DNA of 54,090 nucleotides from Bacteroidales bacterium (GCA_004556745.1 SFFY01000027.1:1-54090); one strand, 5' to 3'; counted from the stretch's first letter, positions 33,667 through 43,116 are shown. Notes: generated by a model not told the origin, from the sequence alone. Made by a program: numbers and translations.

Positions 33667-35340
33667 ATGAAACAATATCAAGACTTCGTCGGCATCATCG
33701 CGGAAAGCATCAAGCAGAATTGGGATCTCGATGCACTGACCGACTATCAGGGAGCAACGTTGCAGTATAAGGACGTTGCCCGCAAAATCGAGAAGCTCCA
33801 CATTCTTTTTGAAAATGCAGGCGTGAAGCCCGGCGACAAAATCGCGCTCTGCGGGCGTAACAGCGCCTGCTGGGCCACGGCTTTCCTCGGCGTGCTTACT
33901 TACGGCGCGGTGGCTGTGCCTATCCTCCACGAGTTTAAGGCGGCGCAGGTACACAACATCGTGAACCATTCGGAGGCGAAACTGCTCTTCGTGGGCGATA
34001 TGGTATGGCCGGAGCTCAACGCCGACGAGATGCCCGCGCTCGAAGGCATCATCAACATTCCCGACTACTCGCTCCTCGTGAGCCGCACCGTGCTCCTCAC
34101 CGAAGCCCGCGAGCGACTCAACGAGTTCTTCGGCAAGAAATATCCGAAGTTCTTCCGCAAAGAGCATGTGAACTACACCGTCGCCGCCGGCGCGGACGAC
34201 CTCGCGCTCATCAACTACACGAGCGGCACGACGAGCAACTCCAAGGGCGTGCTGATACCGTTCCGCGCCATTTGGTCGAACCTCGAATTTGCCCGCGAGG
34301 TGCTCGGCACGCGCGTGCACCGTGGCGACAACGTGATTTCGATGCTGCCGCTGGCGCACATGTATGGCATGGCCTTCGAGTTCATATTCGAGTTCATGCA
34401 CGGTTGCCACGTGTTCTACCTCACACGTATCCCCTCGCCCAAAATCGTGCTTAAAGCCTTCGGCGAAATCAAGCCCGCCATCATTATCTCCGTGCCCCTC
34501 ATCATCGAGAAGATTATCAAGAAAAACGTGCTGCCGAAATTGCAGACGCCCAGCATGAAGGTGCTGCTCAAGCTGCCCATCATCAGTACGAAAATCCGCG
34601 AACGCATCCGCGAGAGCCTCGTGCAGGCCTTCGGCGGCAACTTCTACGAAATCATCGTGGGCGGCGCGGCGTTCAACAGCGAGGTGGAAAATCTTTTGCA
34701 CAAAATCGGCTTCAACTACACCGTAGGCTACGGCGCCACGGAGTGTGCCCCGATTATCAGTTACGAGGACTGGCACAACTTTGCTCCCGGCTCGTGCGGA
34801 AAAGCCGCGCCGCGCATGGAAGTACGTATCAACAGCGCAGACCCGGCAAACGTGCCGGGAGAAATCCTCGCACGGGGCATGAACACGATGCTCGGATATT
34901 TCAAAAACCCGGAGGCAACGGCGCAGACGCTCGACAAGGACGGCTGGTACCACACGGGCGACCTCGGCGTGATGGACGCAGAGGGCAACATCTATATCCG
35001 CGGACGCATCAAGAATATGCTGCTCGGCGCATCGGGCCAAAACATCTACCCGGAGGAAATCGAGGATAAGCTCAACACGCTCCCCTACGTGTCGGAATGT
35101 ATCGTTATTCAGAAAAACGAGAAGCTCTACGCGCTCATCTATCCCGACTATGAAGAAGCCGAGAAGAACGGGCTGGACGAAAATGGCCTTAACGAAGCGA
35201 TGGAGCAAAACCGCAAGGAGCTCAACACAATGGTGGCAGCCTACGAGCAAATATCGGGTTTCAAACTCTACAAGGAGGAATTTGAGAAAACGCCCAAGCG
35301 CAGCATCAAACGTTTCCTTTACGAAAATGCCGAAATCTGA
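33667..35340 (+). CDS. Long-chain acyl-CoA/acyl-ACP synthetase (AMP-binding)
   Basis: The 557-residue adenylate-forming enzyme activates fatty acids with ATP. Start at 33667 gives MKQYQDFVGIIAESIKQNWD. It has the P-loop YTSGTTSNSKGV, the A5 motif YTVGYGATECAPIIS, the A7 motif WYHTGDLGVMDAEGNIYIRGR, and the C-terminal Lys-bearing motif KTPKRSIKRF. The product may be acyl-CoA, or acyl-ACP for phospholipid repair; sequence alone does not decide. Immediately after the stop is a perfect hairpin TTTAGACAACT-GCA-AGTTGTCTAAA that opens family C locus 2 and may act as its 3' end. Confidence 0.93.
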   Translation: MKQYQDFVGIIAESIKQNWDLDALTDYQGATLQYKDVARKIEKLHILFENAGVKPGDKIALCGRNSACWATAFLGVLTYGAVAVPILHEFKAAQVHNIVNHSEAKLLFVGDMVWPELNADEMPALEGIINIPDYSLLVSRTVLLTEARERLNEFFGKKYPKFFRKEHVNYTVAAGADDLALINYTSGTTSNSKGVLIPFRAIWSNLEFAREVLGTRVHRGDNVISMLPLAHMYGMAFEFIFEFMHGCHVFYLTRIPSPKIVLKAFGEIKPAIIISVPLIIEKIIKKNVLPKLQTPSMKVLLKLPIISTKIRERIRESLVQAFGGNFYEIIVGGAAFNSEVENLLHKIGFNYTVGYGATECAPIISYEDWHNFAPGSCGKAAPRMEVRINSADPANVPGEILARGMNTMLGYFKNPEATAQTLDKDGWYHTGDLGVMDAEGNIYIRGRIKNMLLGASGQNIYPEEIEDKLNTLPYVSECIVIQKNEKLYALIYPDYEEAEKNGLDENGLNEAMEQNRKELNTMVAAYEQISGFKLYKEEFEKTPKRSIKRFLYENAEI

Positions 35341-35344
35341 TTTA

Positions 35345-35757
35345 GACAACTGCAAGTTGTCTAAAAGTTGTCCCAGTTGTCGTCATAATGAAAACGGCAA
35401 CACATATAATAAGTTGTCATAAGTTGTTTAAGTTGTCGTAAATATAAAAACGACAACATAGACTACAAGAGACAACTCCCAGTCAGAAAATTATGCGCTT
35501 ATTATGACTACAACGGAGACAACGGGGCGTATTTCATACGCCCGCCGCGCAAGAAAGACAACTGCAAGTTGTCTAAAAGTTGTCCCTGTTGTCGTCGTAA
35601 ATATACGGCAACGCATATAATAAGTTGTCATAAGTTATTTAAGTTGTCGTAAATATAAAAACGACAACATAGACTACAAGAGACAACTCCCAGTCAGAAA
35701 ATTATGCGATTATTATGACGACAACGGAGACAACAGGGCGTATTTCATACGCCCGCC
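35345..35757. repeat. Family C locus 2: two tandem ~212-bp GTTGTC-rich units
   Basis: Two units, each opening with GACAACT-GCA-AGTTGTC (35345 and 35557, 212 bp apart) and closing with GGCGTATTTCATACGCC. Inside each is GTTGTCGT-(A/T)10-ACGACAAC (about 35432-35457 in unit 1). The locus is inverted on the chromosome relative to locus 1. In both cases the GACAAC hairpin edge lies immediately downstream of a gene 3' end. It fills the acyl-CoA synthetase to lptB gap. Confidence 0.88.
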
Positions 35758-35845
35758 ACGCAAGATGATATATCACTATGTAATTCAAAAAAATATTTTG
35801 CAGTTTATCCAACCAACGTATTACCATACATATATATAATATAGC

Positions 35846-36643
35846 ATGCAACAACCACCCGCGACCCCCGAAGTGCAGCAGATGGTGCTGCGATCGGAAG
35901 GGTTGATAAAGAAATACGGCAAGCGCACCGTGGTAAACGGCGTCAGCTTCGACGTGAAACAAGGAGAAATAGTGGGATTGCTCGGGCCGAACGGCGCGGG
36001 CAAGACCACTTCTTTTTATATGACCACGGGGCTCGTGGTGCCAAACGGCGGCCGCATCTTCCTCAACAATGAGGAGATTACAAAAGACCCTGTCTATATG
36101 CGCGCCAAAAAAGGCATCGGCTACCTCGCGCAGGAAGCCTCCGTGTTCCGCAAGATGAGCGTGGAAGACAACATTGCCTCCGTGCTCGAAATGACGGGCC
36201 GCCCCAAGGAATACCAACGCGAGAAACTCGAAAGCCTCATCGCCGAGTTCCGACTGCAAAAGGTGCGCAAAAACCTCGGCGACCAGCTCTCCGGCGGCGA
36301 GCGCAGGCGCACAGAAATTGCCCGCTGCCTGGCCATCGACCCAAAGTTTATCATGCTCGACGAACCCTTCGCCGGCGTAGACCCGATTGCCGTGGAAGAC
36401 ATCCAGTACATCGTCTGGAAACTCAAAGACCGCAACATCGGCATTCTCATCACCGACCACAACGTGGAGGAAACGCTCTGCATCACCGACCGCGCCTACC
36501 TGCTCTTCGAGGGCCGCATTCTCTTTGAAGGCAAGCCCGAGGAACTGGCCGAGAACCAAGTGGTGCGCGACAAATATCTTACCAACAGCTTTAAGTTGCG
36601 CAAGAAAGATTTCCAACTTATCGGTCAGCAAAAAGGCATGTAA
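35846..36643 (+). CDS. lptB: LPS export ABC transporter ATP-binding protein
   Basis: The 265-residue ATPase powers the LptB2FGC complex that moves LPS from the inner membrane to the Lpt bridge. Motifs are Walker A LLGPNGAGKTTSFYM, the LptB-type Q-loop YLAQEASVFRKMSVEDN, signature LSGGERRRTEIARCL, Walker B FIMLDEPFAGVDPIAVED and the switch ITDHNVEETL. The VFRKMSVEDNI segment is typical of LptB over other ABC ATPases. The leader has an AT-rich TATATATAATATAG run right before the start. The gene begins about 90 bp after the family C locus. Confidence 0.96.
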   Translation: MQQPPATPEVQQMVLRSEGLIKKYGKRTVVNGVSFDVKQGEIVGLLGPNGAGKTTSFYMTTGLVVPNGGRIFLNNEEITKDPVYMRAKKGIGYLAQEASVFRKMSVEDNIASVLEMTGRPKEYQREKLESLIAEFRLQKVRKNLGDQLSGGERRRTEIARCLAIDPKFIMLDEPFAGVDPIAVEDIQYIVWKLKDRNIGILITDHNVEETLCITDRAYLLFEGRILFEGKPEELAENQVVRDKYLTNSFKLRKKDFQLIGQQKGM

Positions 36644-36695
36644 GCGGAACGTCTCGCGCTGATTTGTTTTTCCCTTAAATCTATCATTAAAAAAA

Positions 36696-39115
36696 ATGCT
36701 CTCCCCTATCCTATTCGCCCTCGCCACCGCTGCCACGCCCGACACAGTGGCGGTGCAGACGGCTTACGCCACAGAACCTTATGCGCTCATCGCGCCCTAT
36801 CAAACCGAAGAGCGTAACTTCAACGGCAAGACCTTTGACGTGAAAGACGCGCTCGCCGACAACGAACGCCTTGCCACGGCCGACGTGCCCACACCCCTCA
36901 CGCTCCGCAAAGGCGATGCCCTCGGCGGCGGCGACTACGCCGCGCTGCGCGTCATCAAGTTCAGCCTCACTGCCGAGCGCTTCACGAAAGTGAAACTCGA
37001 CGTCAAGACGCTCGCCAACCACAAGGTCTTCATCGACGGCACCGACCAAACGGGCAAGGACATCTTGCTCGAACCGGGCAAAAAGACCGTGACGATGCTG
37101 GCGCTGACGAAGAAGGAAGACAAGGACAGTTTCAACGTGAGCATCATCGGCGAGCACGCCGCCGCGCTGACCGTAAACGCGGAAGGCAAGCACCCTTATT
37201 CTATGGCGGATATGTCGCTCGGCGAAAACATTTATTCTGTATCGCTCTCGCGCAAAGGCACCTACCTCATCACATCTTACTATTCCACGAAGCCCGACGG
37301 CTCGGGCGTGTACCGCACCGTGCTCACCGAAACGAAGAGCGGCAAGGAACTGCGCCGCGTGGAGGGCGTGCCGACGTGGAAATGGCTGACCAACCGCGAG
37401 GCGTTCTACTTCACGCGCAATGCCGCCAAGGGCAAGGAACTCGTAACGTTCGACCCCGCGACGGGGCGCGAGGAAATCATGGCGCAAGGCTTGCCCGAAG
37501 GGTCTTACACGCTCTCGCCCAACGAGGACTACATTATTATAAATAAGAGCACCAACGGCGACAACGACAAAACGCCCAGCCTGAAAAAGCTGAGGCAGCC
37601 CGACGACCGCATGCCCGGCTGGCGCAGCCGCAACTCGCTCTACAAATACGATTTCAAGACGCACGCCCTGACGCGCCTCACCTTCGGCGAGCAGAGCGTA
37701 TGGCTCAACGATATTTCCAGCGACGGACGCAGCCTTTTGCTCTCTTTCAACCATTTCGACCCCACGAAAGCACCCTTCGACCGCAAGACTCTGGTGCGCA
37801 TGGACGTTTCCACGGCAAAAGTTGACACGCTGCTCTGCGACACCACCTTTATCTCAAACGCCAAGTTCACGCCCGACGGTACAGCCTTGCTCATCTCCGC
37901 CTCGCCGGCGGCATTCGGCGGCATCGGCGCGGAGGTGAAAGCGGGACAAACGCCGCAAGCCTTCGACTATCGCCTCTATCTCTACGATCGGTGGGCAGCT
38001 ACCTCTGGGCAAAGGGCGACGGCAACATCTACTTCAAAGCCACCGACGGCTGCAACGAAAGCCTCTTCCGCCTCAATCCCAAGACGCTGCGCGTGGAGAA
38101 AATCCAGCTGCCCGTGAGTGTCGTGGAAAGTTTCTCCATTTCGAGCGATGAGCGAACGCCGCGCCTCGCGTTCAAGGGGCAGACGGGTGAGCGTGCCCGC
38201 GAGATGTTCCTCTGCACCCTCTCTTCCGCAACGCCTAAATGCACACGTATCGGCGAGGTAAACTTTGACCGTATCGCCGCAGAGGCAGCCATTGGCACGT
38301 GCCACGATTGGGCGTTCAAATCATCACGCGGCGACAGCATCAACGGCTTCTACTTCCTGCCGCCCAACTTCGACGCCGCCAAGAAATATCCCTTGCTCGT
38401 CTACTACTACGGCGGCTGCACGCCCACGGCCAAGCAGCTCGAATTTATTTATCCCTTGCAAGTCTTCGCCGCACAGGGCTACGTGGTCTATGTCTGCGAG
38501 CCGAGCGGCTGCATCGGCTATGGGCAGGAATTTGCCGCCCGTCATGTGGGCACGTGGGGCAAAGAGTCGGGCGACGATATCATTGAAGGCACAAAAACCT
38601 TCCTTGCCGAGCATCCTTATGTAGATGCCAAGCGCGTGGGTTGTATGGGTGCGTCTTACGGCGGCTTTATGACGCAGTACCTGCAAACGCGCACCGATAT
38701 CTTCGCCGCAGCCGTGTCGCACGCCGGCATCAGCAACATCGCCTCTTATTGGGGCGGCGGCTATTGGGGCTACTCTTACGGCGAGTGCGCCCAGTACGGC
38801 AGCTATCCTTGGAACAACCCCGACATGTATGTCAAGCAGTCGCCGCTCTTCAACGCCGACAAAATCCACACGCCCCTGCTCCTGCTCCACGGCACCGTGG
38901 ACACCAACGTGCCTACCACGGAGAGCCAGCAACTCTTCAACGCTTTGCGTATCCTCGGCCGTGAGGTTAGTTACGTTCAGGTAGACGGAGAGAACCACGT
39001 GATTGGTAACTTCAAGAAGCGTATGACGTGGCAGAGCGTCATCTTCGCCTGGTTCGCCAAATATCTGAAAGGCGAACCCGAATGGTGGAACGAGCTTTAT
39101 CCCGAGAACAAGTAA
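36696..39115 (+). pseudogene. DPP-IV-like S9 peptidase, disrupted by a ~46-nt internal deletion
   Basis: The first part (36696 to about 37988) encodes the beta-propeller up to AFDYRLYLYD. The second, in another frame from 37991, resumes at GSYLWAKGDGNIYFKATD and carries a complete hydrolase: YYYGGCTPTAK, nucleophile GASYGGFM, HGTVDTNVP (Asp) and GENHVIG (His). Bacteroidales homologues have about 16 more residues (LKTKxVTPLTxDFxPS-like) at the joint, where only 2 nt remain, so about 46 nt are lost. Intact members are periplasmic dipeptidyl-peptidases for host or dietary peptides. The N-terminus MLSPILFALATAAT is only weakly signal-like. If the reading is right the first frame ends at 38117 and no active enzyme is made. 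Confidence 0.82.
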
Positions 39116-39134
39116 ACCGCCCGCGCCGCCCGCT

Positions 39135-39830
39135 ATGAAACGCCTGCTCCGCCTGTCACTGCTGCCGCTCCTCTCGATGGCCTTGGCATTTTCCTGCCAG
39201 AAAATCGAACTGCCCGACGGCACGGCCGACGAGGACGCGCAGAACGCAACGGGCGGCGGCAATGGCGCTTCTCCCTCCCTCGACACGAGCAACGCGCTCA
39301 CCGTGACAGAAGCGATGCAAAGGGCAGCCGACGGCAGCGAGGTGGTCATCAAGGGCTACATAGTAGGTTATACAACAACCTCGATGAACAACGTCGTCTT
39401 CTCTATCCCGGATGACAAGCCGAATACCAACATGCTGCTCTCCGATAATCCCGACGAGTACGACGAACTGTGCTGCCTGCCCGTCGAACTGCCCACGACA
39501 GGCAGGAACTTGCGCGGCCTGCTCAATATTTACGACCATCCCGAATATTTCAACCAGTACATCGCCATTCAAGGCAAGCTGACCACCTATTTCCGCGTTG
39601 TCGGACTGAAAAGCCCCACGGCATTCGCCTTCATCGCCCCGCCTGAAAATAGCGGCGGCGGCAATGAAAGCGGCAGCGGCGACAATGAAAGCGGCGGCGG
39701 CGACGAGGAGGAGGACGACAAGGGCCAAGGCGGCAGCGAGGGGGAAGAAGAAAAACCGGACAATCCCCCAACTGACGGAAAAAACTACCCGCAAATCAGC
39801 GATTCCCTCACTATCATAGCAGGAAGATGA
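39135..39830 (+). CDS. Putative surface lipoprotein with OB-like domain (DUF6359-type)
   Basis: The 231-residue protein starts MKRLLRLSLLPLLSMALAFSC, a lipoprotein signal with Cys about 21, although the lipobox AFSC is non-classical. A compact domain (about 55-165) reads ALTVTEAMQRAADGSEVVIKGYIVGYT, NVVFSIPD and YIAIQGKLTTYFRVVGLKS, the pattern of DUF6359/OB-fold proteins on Bacteroidales surface lipoproteins. The C-terminal third is low complexity Gly/Ser/Glu/Asp (GGGNESGSGDNESGGG). It follows the broken peptidase by 19 bp and was probably co-transcribed with it. Binding partner unknown. Confidence 0.75.
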   Translation: MKRLLRLSLLPLLSMALAFSCQKIELPDGTADEDAQNATGGGNGASPSLDTSNALTVTEAMQRAADGSEVVIKGYIVGYTTTSMNNVVFSIPDDKPNTNMLLSDNPDEYDELCCLPVELPTTGRNLRGLLNIYDHPEYFNQYIAIQGKLTTYFRVVGLKSPTAFAFIAPPENSGGGNESGSGDNESGGGDEEEDDKGQGGSEGEEEKPDNPPTDGKNYPQISDSLTIIAGR

Positions 39831-39848
39831 CTTTTTTTCGGGAAATTG

Positions 39849-39880
39849 TTTGGCAGGTTGAAAAAATCCTCGTACTTTTG
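39849..39880 (+). promoter_or_regulatory. Promoter of the tRNA-Ser/tRNA-Glu transcript
   Basis: TTTG (39849-39852), a 20-bp spacer and TACTTTTG (39873-39880) form a near-consensus Bacteroidota promoter about 28 bp ahead of tRNA-Ser. Confidence 0.75.
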
Positions 39881-39908
39881 CACTGCTTTCCGATAAGGGA
39901 ACGCGAAA

Positions 39909-39997
39909 GGAAGTTTGGGTGAGTGGCTGAAACCACCAGTTTGCTAAACTGACGTACGGGTTTAACCGTACCGGGGGTTCGAATCCCCCAGCTTCCG
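39909..39997 (+). tRNA. tRNA-Ser (GCT anticodon)
   Basis: Acceptor GGAAGTT pairs with AGCTTCC (one T-G wobble). The anticodon loop TTGCTAA gives GCT, reading AGC/AGU. The long variable arm (GTACGGG...CCGTACC) is the class II feature of tRNA-Ser. The T arm is CCGGGGGTTCGAATCCCCC. CCA is not encoded. Confidence 0.95.
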
Positions 39998-40002
39998 CAT
40001 AT

Positions 40003-40074
40003 GGCGCTTTCATCTAACGGTTAGGATACATGCCTCTCACGCATGGTATACGGGTTCGATTCCCGTAGGCGCTA
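40003..40074 (+). tRNA. tRNA-Glu (CTC anticodon)
   Basis: The anticodon loop CCTCTCACG gives CTC. The T arm is ACGGGTTCGATTCCCGT. Acceptor GGCGCTT pairs with AGGCGCT with two wobbles. It lies 6 nt after tRNA-Ser, so both come from one transcript. CCA is not encoded. Confidence 0.92.
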
Positions 40075-40090
40075 CTCAAAGGTTAGAAAG

Positions 40091-40133
40091 AAAAGGATTG
40101 ATAACGACTTAAACCCGTATCAATCCTTTTTTC
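40091..40133 (+). terminator. Terminator after the tRNA pair
   Basis: A 13-bp stem AAAAGGATTGATA / TATCAATCCTTTT with a 14-nt loop runs into TTTTTTC, 17 bp past tRNA-Glu. Confidence 0.85.
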
Positions 40134-40186
40134 TTTAATAAGTTTTCGGGCGTACCTTTCGCGCCCGCGTATATATATAATATTGT

Positions 40187-40840
40187 ATGGCACTTGTTTC
40201 CCCCTCCCTGCTTTCTGCCGACTTCGGCAACCTGCAACGCGACATCGAGATGCTCAATGGCGGCGCGTGCGACTGGTTTCACCTCGACGTGATGGACGGC
40301 GTGTTTGTCCCTAACATCTCTTTCGGCTTCCCCGTTATGGAAGCCATGGCACGCGCAGCGCAGAAGCCGCTCGACGTGCACCTGATGATCGTGGAGCCAC
40401 AGAAGTTCCTGCCGCAAGTCAAGGCGCTCGGCGCAAAAGTAATGAACGTGCACTATGAGGCCTGCACGCACCTGCACCGCGTGGTGCAGCAAATCAAGGA
40501 CGCAGGCATGATGGCGGGCGTGACGCTCAATCCGCACACGCCAGTCTGCGTACTCGAAGAAATTGCAGCCGATCTCGACCTTGTGATGCTCATGTCAGTA
40601 AACCCCGGCTTCGGCGGACAGAAATTTATCGGGCACGCTGTCGACAAGACGCGGCGCCTGCGCGAACTCCTCGACCGCAGAGGCTCGAAAGCCCTTATTG
40701 AAATTGACGGCGGCGTGAACCGCGAGACGGGCAAACTGCTCGTAGATGCCGGCGCAGACGTGCTCGTGGCAGGCAGCGCCATTTTCAAAGCCCCCGACCC
40801 CGAGGCAGAAGTACTCGCCTTAAAGGCACTCGAAAGGTAG
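40187..40840 (+). CDS. rpe: Ribulose-phosphate 3-epimerase
   Basis: The 217-residue TIM barrel interconverts ribulose 5-phosphate and xylulose 5-phosphate in the pentose phosphate pathway. Motifs are SLLSADFGNL, WFHLDVMDGVFVPNISFG (metal His and catalytic Asp), DVHLMIVEP, VMLMSVNPGFGGQKFI, IEIDGGVNRET and LVAGSAIF. The start follows an AT-rich TATATATATAATATTG run. It is separated from the next gene by 85 bp. Confidence 0.97.
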   Translation: MALVSPSLLSADFGNLQRDIEMLNGGACDWFHLDVMDGVFVPNISFGFPVMEAMARAAQKPLDVHLMIVEPQKFLPQVKALGAKVMNVHYEACTHLHRVVQQIKDAGMMAGVTLNPHTPVCVLEEIAADLDLVMLMSVNPGFGGQKFIGHAVDKTRRLRELLDRRGSKALIEIDGGVNRETGKLLVDAGADVLVAGSAIFKAPDPEAEVLALKALER

Positions 40841-40925
40841 TTTTTTATTTTCCACGTTTACATACAAGAAAATACAAAACATCCGTGGTTTTCAAAACCA
40901 ATCCCACAATTTCCCCGACAACGAA

Positions 40926-41963
40926 ATGCTGACAATTCCTCCCCTGATTACTGAAACGGAGCGCGAGCTTTTGCAAAACCTCATTGCAAACGCCCAGCGC
41001 ATACTCATCTGCGGGCATCGCGGTCCCGACGGCGATGCCGTGGGCTCCGCGCTCGGCTGGGCAGATTATCTGAAACGCCTCGGAAAGGAGACGGTCGTCA
41101 TGATGCCCAACCCCTTCCCCGACTTCCTGCGCTGGCTGCCCGGCATTCAGGACATCTCCTTCTATATGCGCCACGAAACGGAGGCGGCACAGGCCATCAA
41201 GAACTGCGACCTCGTGTTTTGCCTCGACTTCAACGCGCTCCACCGCCTTATGGAAATGGGCGATGTGATTGCCGCCCACGACGCGCCGCGCGTCATCATC
41301 GACCACCACCTCAATCCCGACTGCAACGCCGCCGCACTCACCATTTCGCATCCGCAAATGTGCTCCACCTGCGAGGTAGTGCTGCGCCTGCTGCTGCAAC
41401 TCGGCGGCTACGAGGATATGGGCAGCCGCGCCGCCACTGCGCTCTACACGGGCATGATGACCGACACGGGCGGCTTTACCTACAATTCCAACAGCCCGGA
41501 AATCTACCAACTCATCAGCCTCCTGCTGGCAAAGGGCATCGACAAGGACAAAATTTACCGCAACGTCTTCAACACCTACTCGGAGTCGCGCCTGCGCCTC
41601 ACGGGATATATTCTCTACAAAAAGCTCGACTTTTACCAAGACCGCCGCGCCTCGATCTTCACCCTCACGCGCAGCGAAATGACGCGCTTCAACTTTATAC
41701 GCGGTGATGCCGAGGGACTGGTGAATATGCCGTTGCAGGTAAAGGGCATGCGCCTTAGCATTTCCCTGCGCGAGGACACGGAGCGCGACGTGGTGCGCGT
41801 GAGCCTGCGCAGCGTGGACGATTTTCCCTGCAACAAGATGGCGGAAGAGTTTTTCAACGGCGGCGGCCACCTCAACGCCTCCGGCGGCGAACTGCCCTTC
41901 CCCCTTTCCGAAGCCGTCAAAACTGCCGAGCGCGCCATCGAGGCTTACGCCCATTTGCTTTGA
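40926..41963 (+). CDS. DHH/DHHA1 phosphoesterase (NrnA-like)
   Basis: The 345-residue protein has the DHH domain motifs GHRGPDGDAVGSALG (family DxD-like metal site), LVFCLDFNALHR and VIIDHHLNPD, then GMMTDTGGF, and the DHHA1 domain end FFNGGGHLNASGGELP. NrnA-type enzymes degrade nanoRNAs and convert pAp to AMP in the cytoplasm. This is the usual single DHH protein next to rpe in Bacteroidales. Followed by a 12-bp stem hairpin. Confidence 0.93.
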   Translation: MLTIPPLITETERELLQNLIANAQRILICGHRGPDGDAVGSALGWADYLKRLGKETVVMMPNPFPDFLRWLPGIQDISFYMRHETEAAQAIKNCDLVFCLDFNALHRLMEMGDVIAAHDAPRVIIDHHLNPDCNAAALTISHPQMCSTCEVVLRLLLQLGGYEDMGSRAATALYTGMMTDTGGFTYNSNSPEIYQLISLLLAKGIDKDKIYRNVFNTYSESRLRLTGYILYKKLDFYQDRRASIFTLTRSEMTRFNFIRGDAEGLVNMPLQVKGMRLSISLREDTERDVVRVSLRSVDDFPCNKMAEEFFNGGGHLNASGGELPFPLSEAVKTAERAIEAYAHLL

Positions 41964-41989
41964 ACATCTGAATAAATAAGACAAACCCC

Positions 41990-42024
41990 ACGCACCTGCA
42001 ACCGCCCCGCCCTTGCAGGTGCGT
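41990..42024 (+). terminator. Hairpin terminator after the DHH phosphoesterase
   Basis: A perfect 12-bp stem ACGCACCTGCAA / TTGCAGGTGCGT is followed by TAATTATTAG. The T run is weak, so efficiency is uncertain. Confidence 0.65.
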
Positions 42025-42133
42025 TAATTATTAGTAAAAGTGATTGCTGCAAAAGGCTGATAAGCAGCAAAAGTAACCCGAAAGTTACTAAGTGAAGCAA
42101 AATTCAGTTCTTGCAGGAAAGCGCAAAGGCGCG

Positions 42134-42141
42134 TACCTTTG
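42134..42141 (+). promoter_or_regulatory. -7 box of the cupin gene
   Basis: TACCTTTG fits TAnnTTTG and lies 30 bp before the cupin start. Just upstream GTAACCCGAAAGTTAC (about 42074-42089) forms a short dyad that might be an operator, perhaps for the HxlR protein downstream. Confidence 0.5.
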
Positions 42142-42170
42142 CACCGTTATCACTCCTAAAACTAAGAATT

Positions 42171-42563
42171 ATGAGCCAACTGACCATTAAGCAAAAGGGC
42201 AACGGATATGCCGTTGCAAACGTGGGAAACCTCGCCGCATTCAGCGGAAAAGCATTTTTGAAGGACGCCTTGTCGCTCACCGGCGTTGAGGTGTCGTTCG
42301 GCACACTGGCACCAGGCGAGGCCGTGCCTTTCAACCACAAGCACAAGCAGAACGAGGAAGTCTACATTGTGCTCAGCGGCACGGGTGTCTTTACGCTCGA
42401 CGGCGAGGACATTGCCGTGGAAAGCGGCGACGCGCTCCGCATCAACCCGAACGTAGTGCGCTGCAACCGAAACACGGGCGAAACGCCCTTCACTTACATC
42501 TGTATCCAAGCCAAAGCAAACTCCTTGGAACAATGCACCGCCACTGACGGCGTGATACTGTAA
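42171..42563 (+). CDS. Cupin domain protein
   Basis: The 130-residue single-domain cupin shows VPFNHKHKQNEEVYIVLSGTG (metal-binding His, His and Glu) and a second motif with VESGDALRINPNVVRCNRN. Start at 42171 (MSQLTIKQKGNGY) is chosen because the -7 box lies just 30 bp upstream, ruling out an earlier in-frame ATG. Cupins of this kind bind metal and may act as isomerases, dioxygenases or quercetinase-like stress proteins. The neighbouring HxlR regulator suggests control by a redox or electrophile signal. Substrate not identifiable. Confidence 0.88.
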   Translation: MSQLTIKQKGNGYAVANVGNLAAFSGKAFLKDALSLTGVEVSFGTLAPGEAVPFNHKHKQNEEVYIVLSGTGVFTLDGEDIAVESGDALRINPNVVRCNRNTGETPFTYICIQAKANSLEQCTATDGVIL

Positions 42564-42587
42564 TCGCGAAGACGAGCACAGGTAGAA

Positions 42588-42629
42588 ACGGAAGAAAGCC
42601 ACAATAAGGCAGGCTTTCTTCCGTTTTTC
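42588..42629 (+). terminator. Terminator between the cupin and hxlR genes
   Basis: The stem ACGGAAGAAAGCC / GGCTTTCTTCCGT (13 bp perfect) is followed by TTTTCTT. Confidence 0.85.
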
Positions 42630-42645
42630 TTATAAACAACCGCTT

Positions 42646-43014
42646 ATGATAAAAGATTTAGAGATACAAGACGTGCTCTTCCCCGATTGTCCCGTGCGCA
42701 ACATCATAGCGCGGGTGGGCGACAAATGGTCTCTGCTCGTGCTCCATACGCTTTGCCGCCGCGAGGTCAACATGCGTTTTTCCGACCTCCGCAAGACCCT
42801 GCCCGATATCTCGCAGAAAGTGCTCTCCGTGACGCTCCGCCATCTCGAAGAAGACGGAATGGTGCAGCGTTTCGCCTTTCCCGAAGTGCCGCCGCGCGTG
42901 GAGTATGCCATCACCCCGCGCGGCCTTTCCTTCATGCACGCCTGCCGCCCCATGATAGACTGGGCACTCTCAAACTTTGCCGATATAATAGCAAGCCGAA
43001 AGCGCAAGGCATAG
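42646..43014 (+). CDS. HxlR family transcriptional regulator
   Basis: The 122-residue winged-helix protein shows the HxlR signature DCPVRNIIARVGDKWSLLVLHTL, with the sensor Cys about residue 15 and FSDLRKTLPDISQKVLSVTLRHLEEDG as the recognition helix region. HxlR/DUF24 proteins respond to formaldehyde, quinones or other electrophiles through the conserved Cys and usually control a neighbouring gene. Here the obvious candidate is the cupin gene 80 bp upstream. A terminator between them means hxlR may be transcribed by read-through or from a promoter I do not see. Confidence 0.93.
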   Translation: MIKDLEIQDVLFPDCPVRNIIARVGDKWSLLVLHTLCRREVNMRFSDLRKTLPDISQKVLSVTLRHLEEDGMVQRFAFPEVPPRVEYAITPRGLSFMHACRPMIDWALSNFADIIASRKRKA

Positions 43015-43116
43015 TTTTTTCCCTTTCACCCTTCCTTCATCTTGCTCCGCACCGCCGACTGCTTCAGCCAACCCACTACGAAGCACTTTGCCAACCGGCG
43101 GCACTACCGGGCGGGT

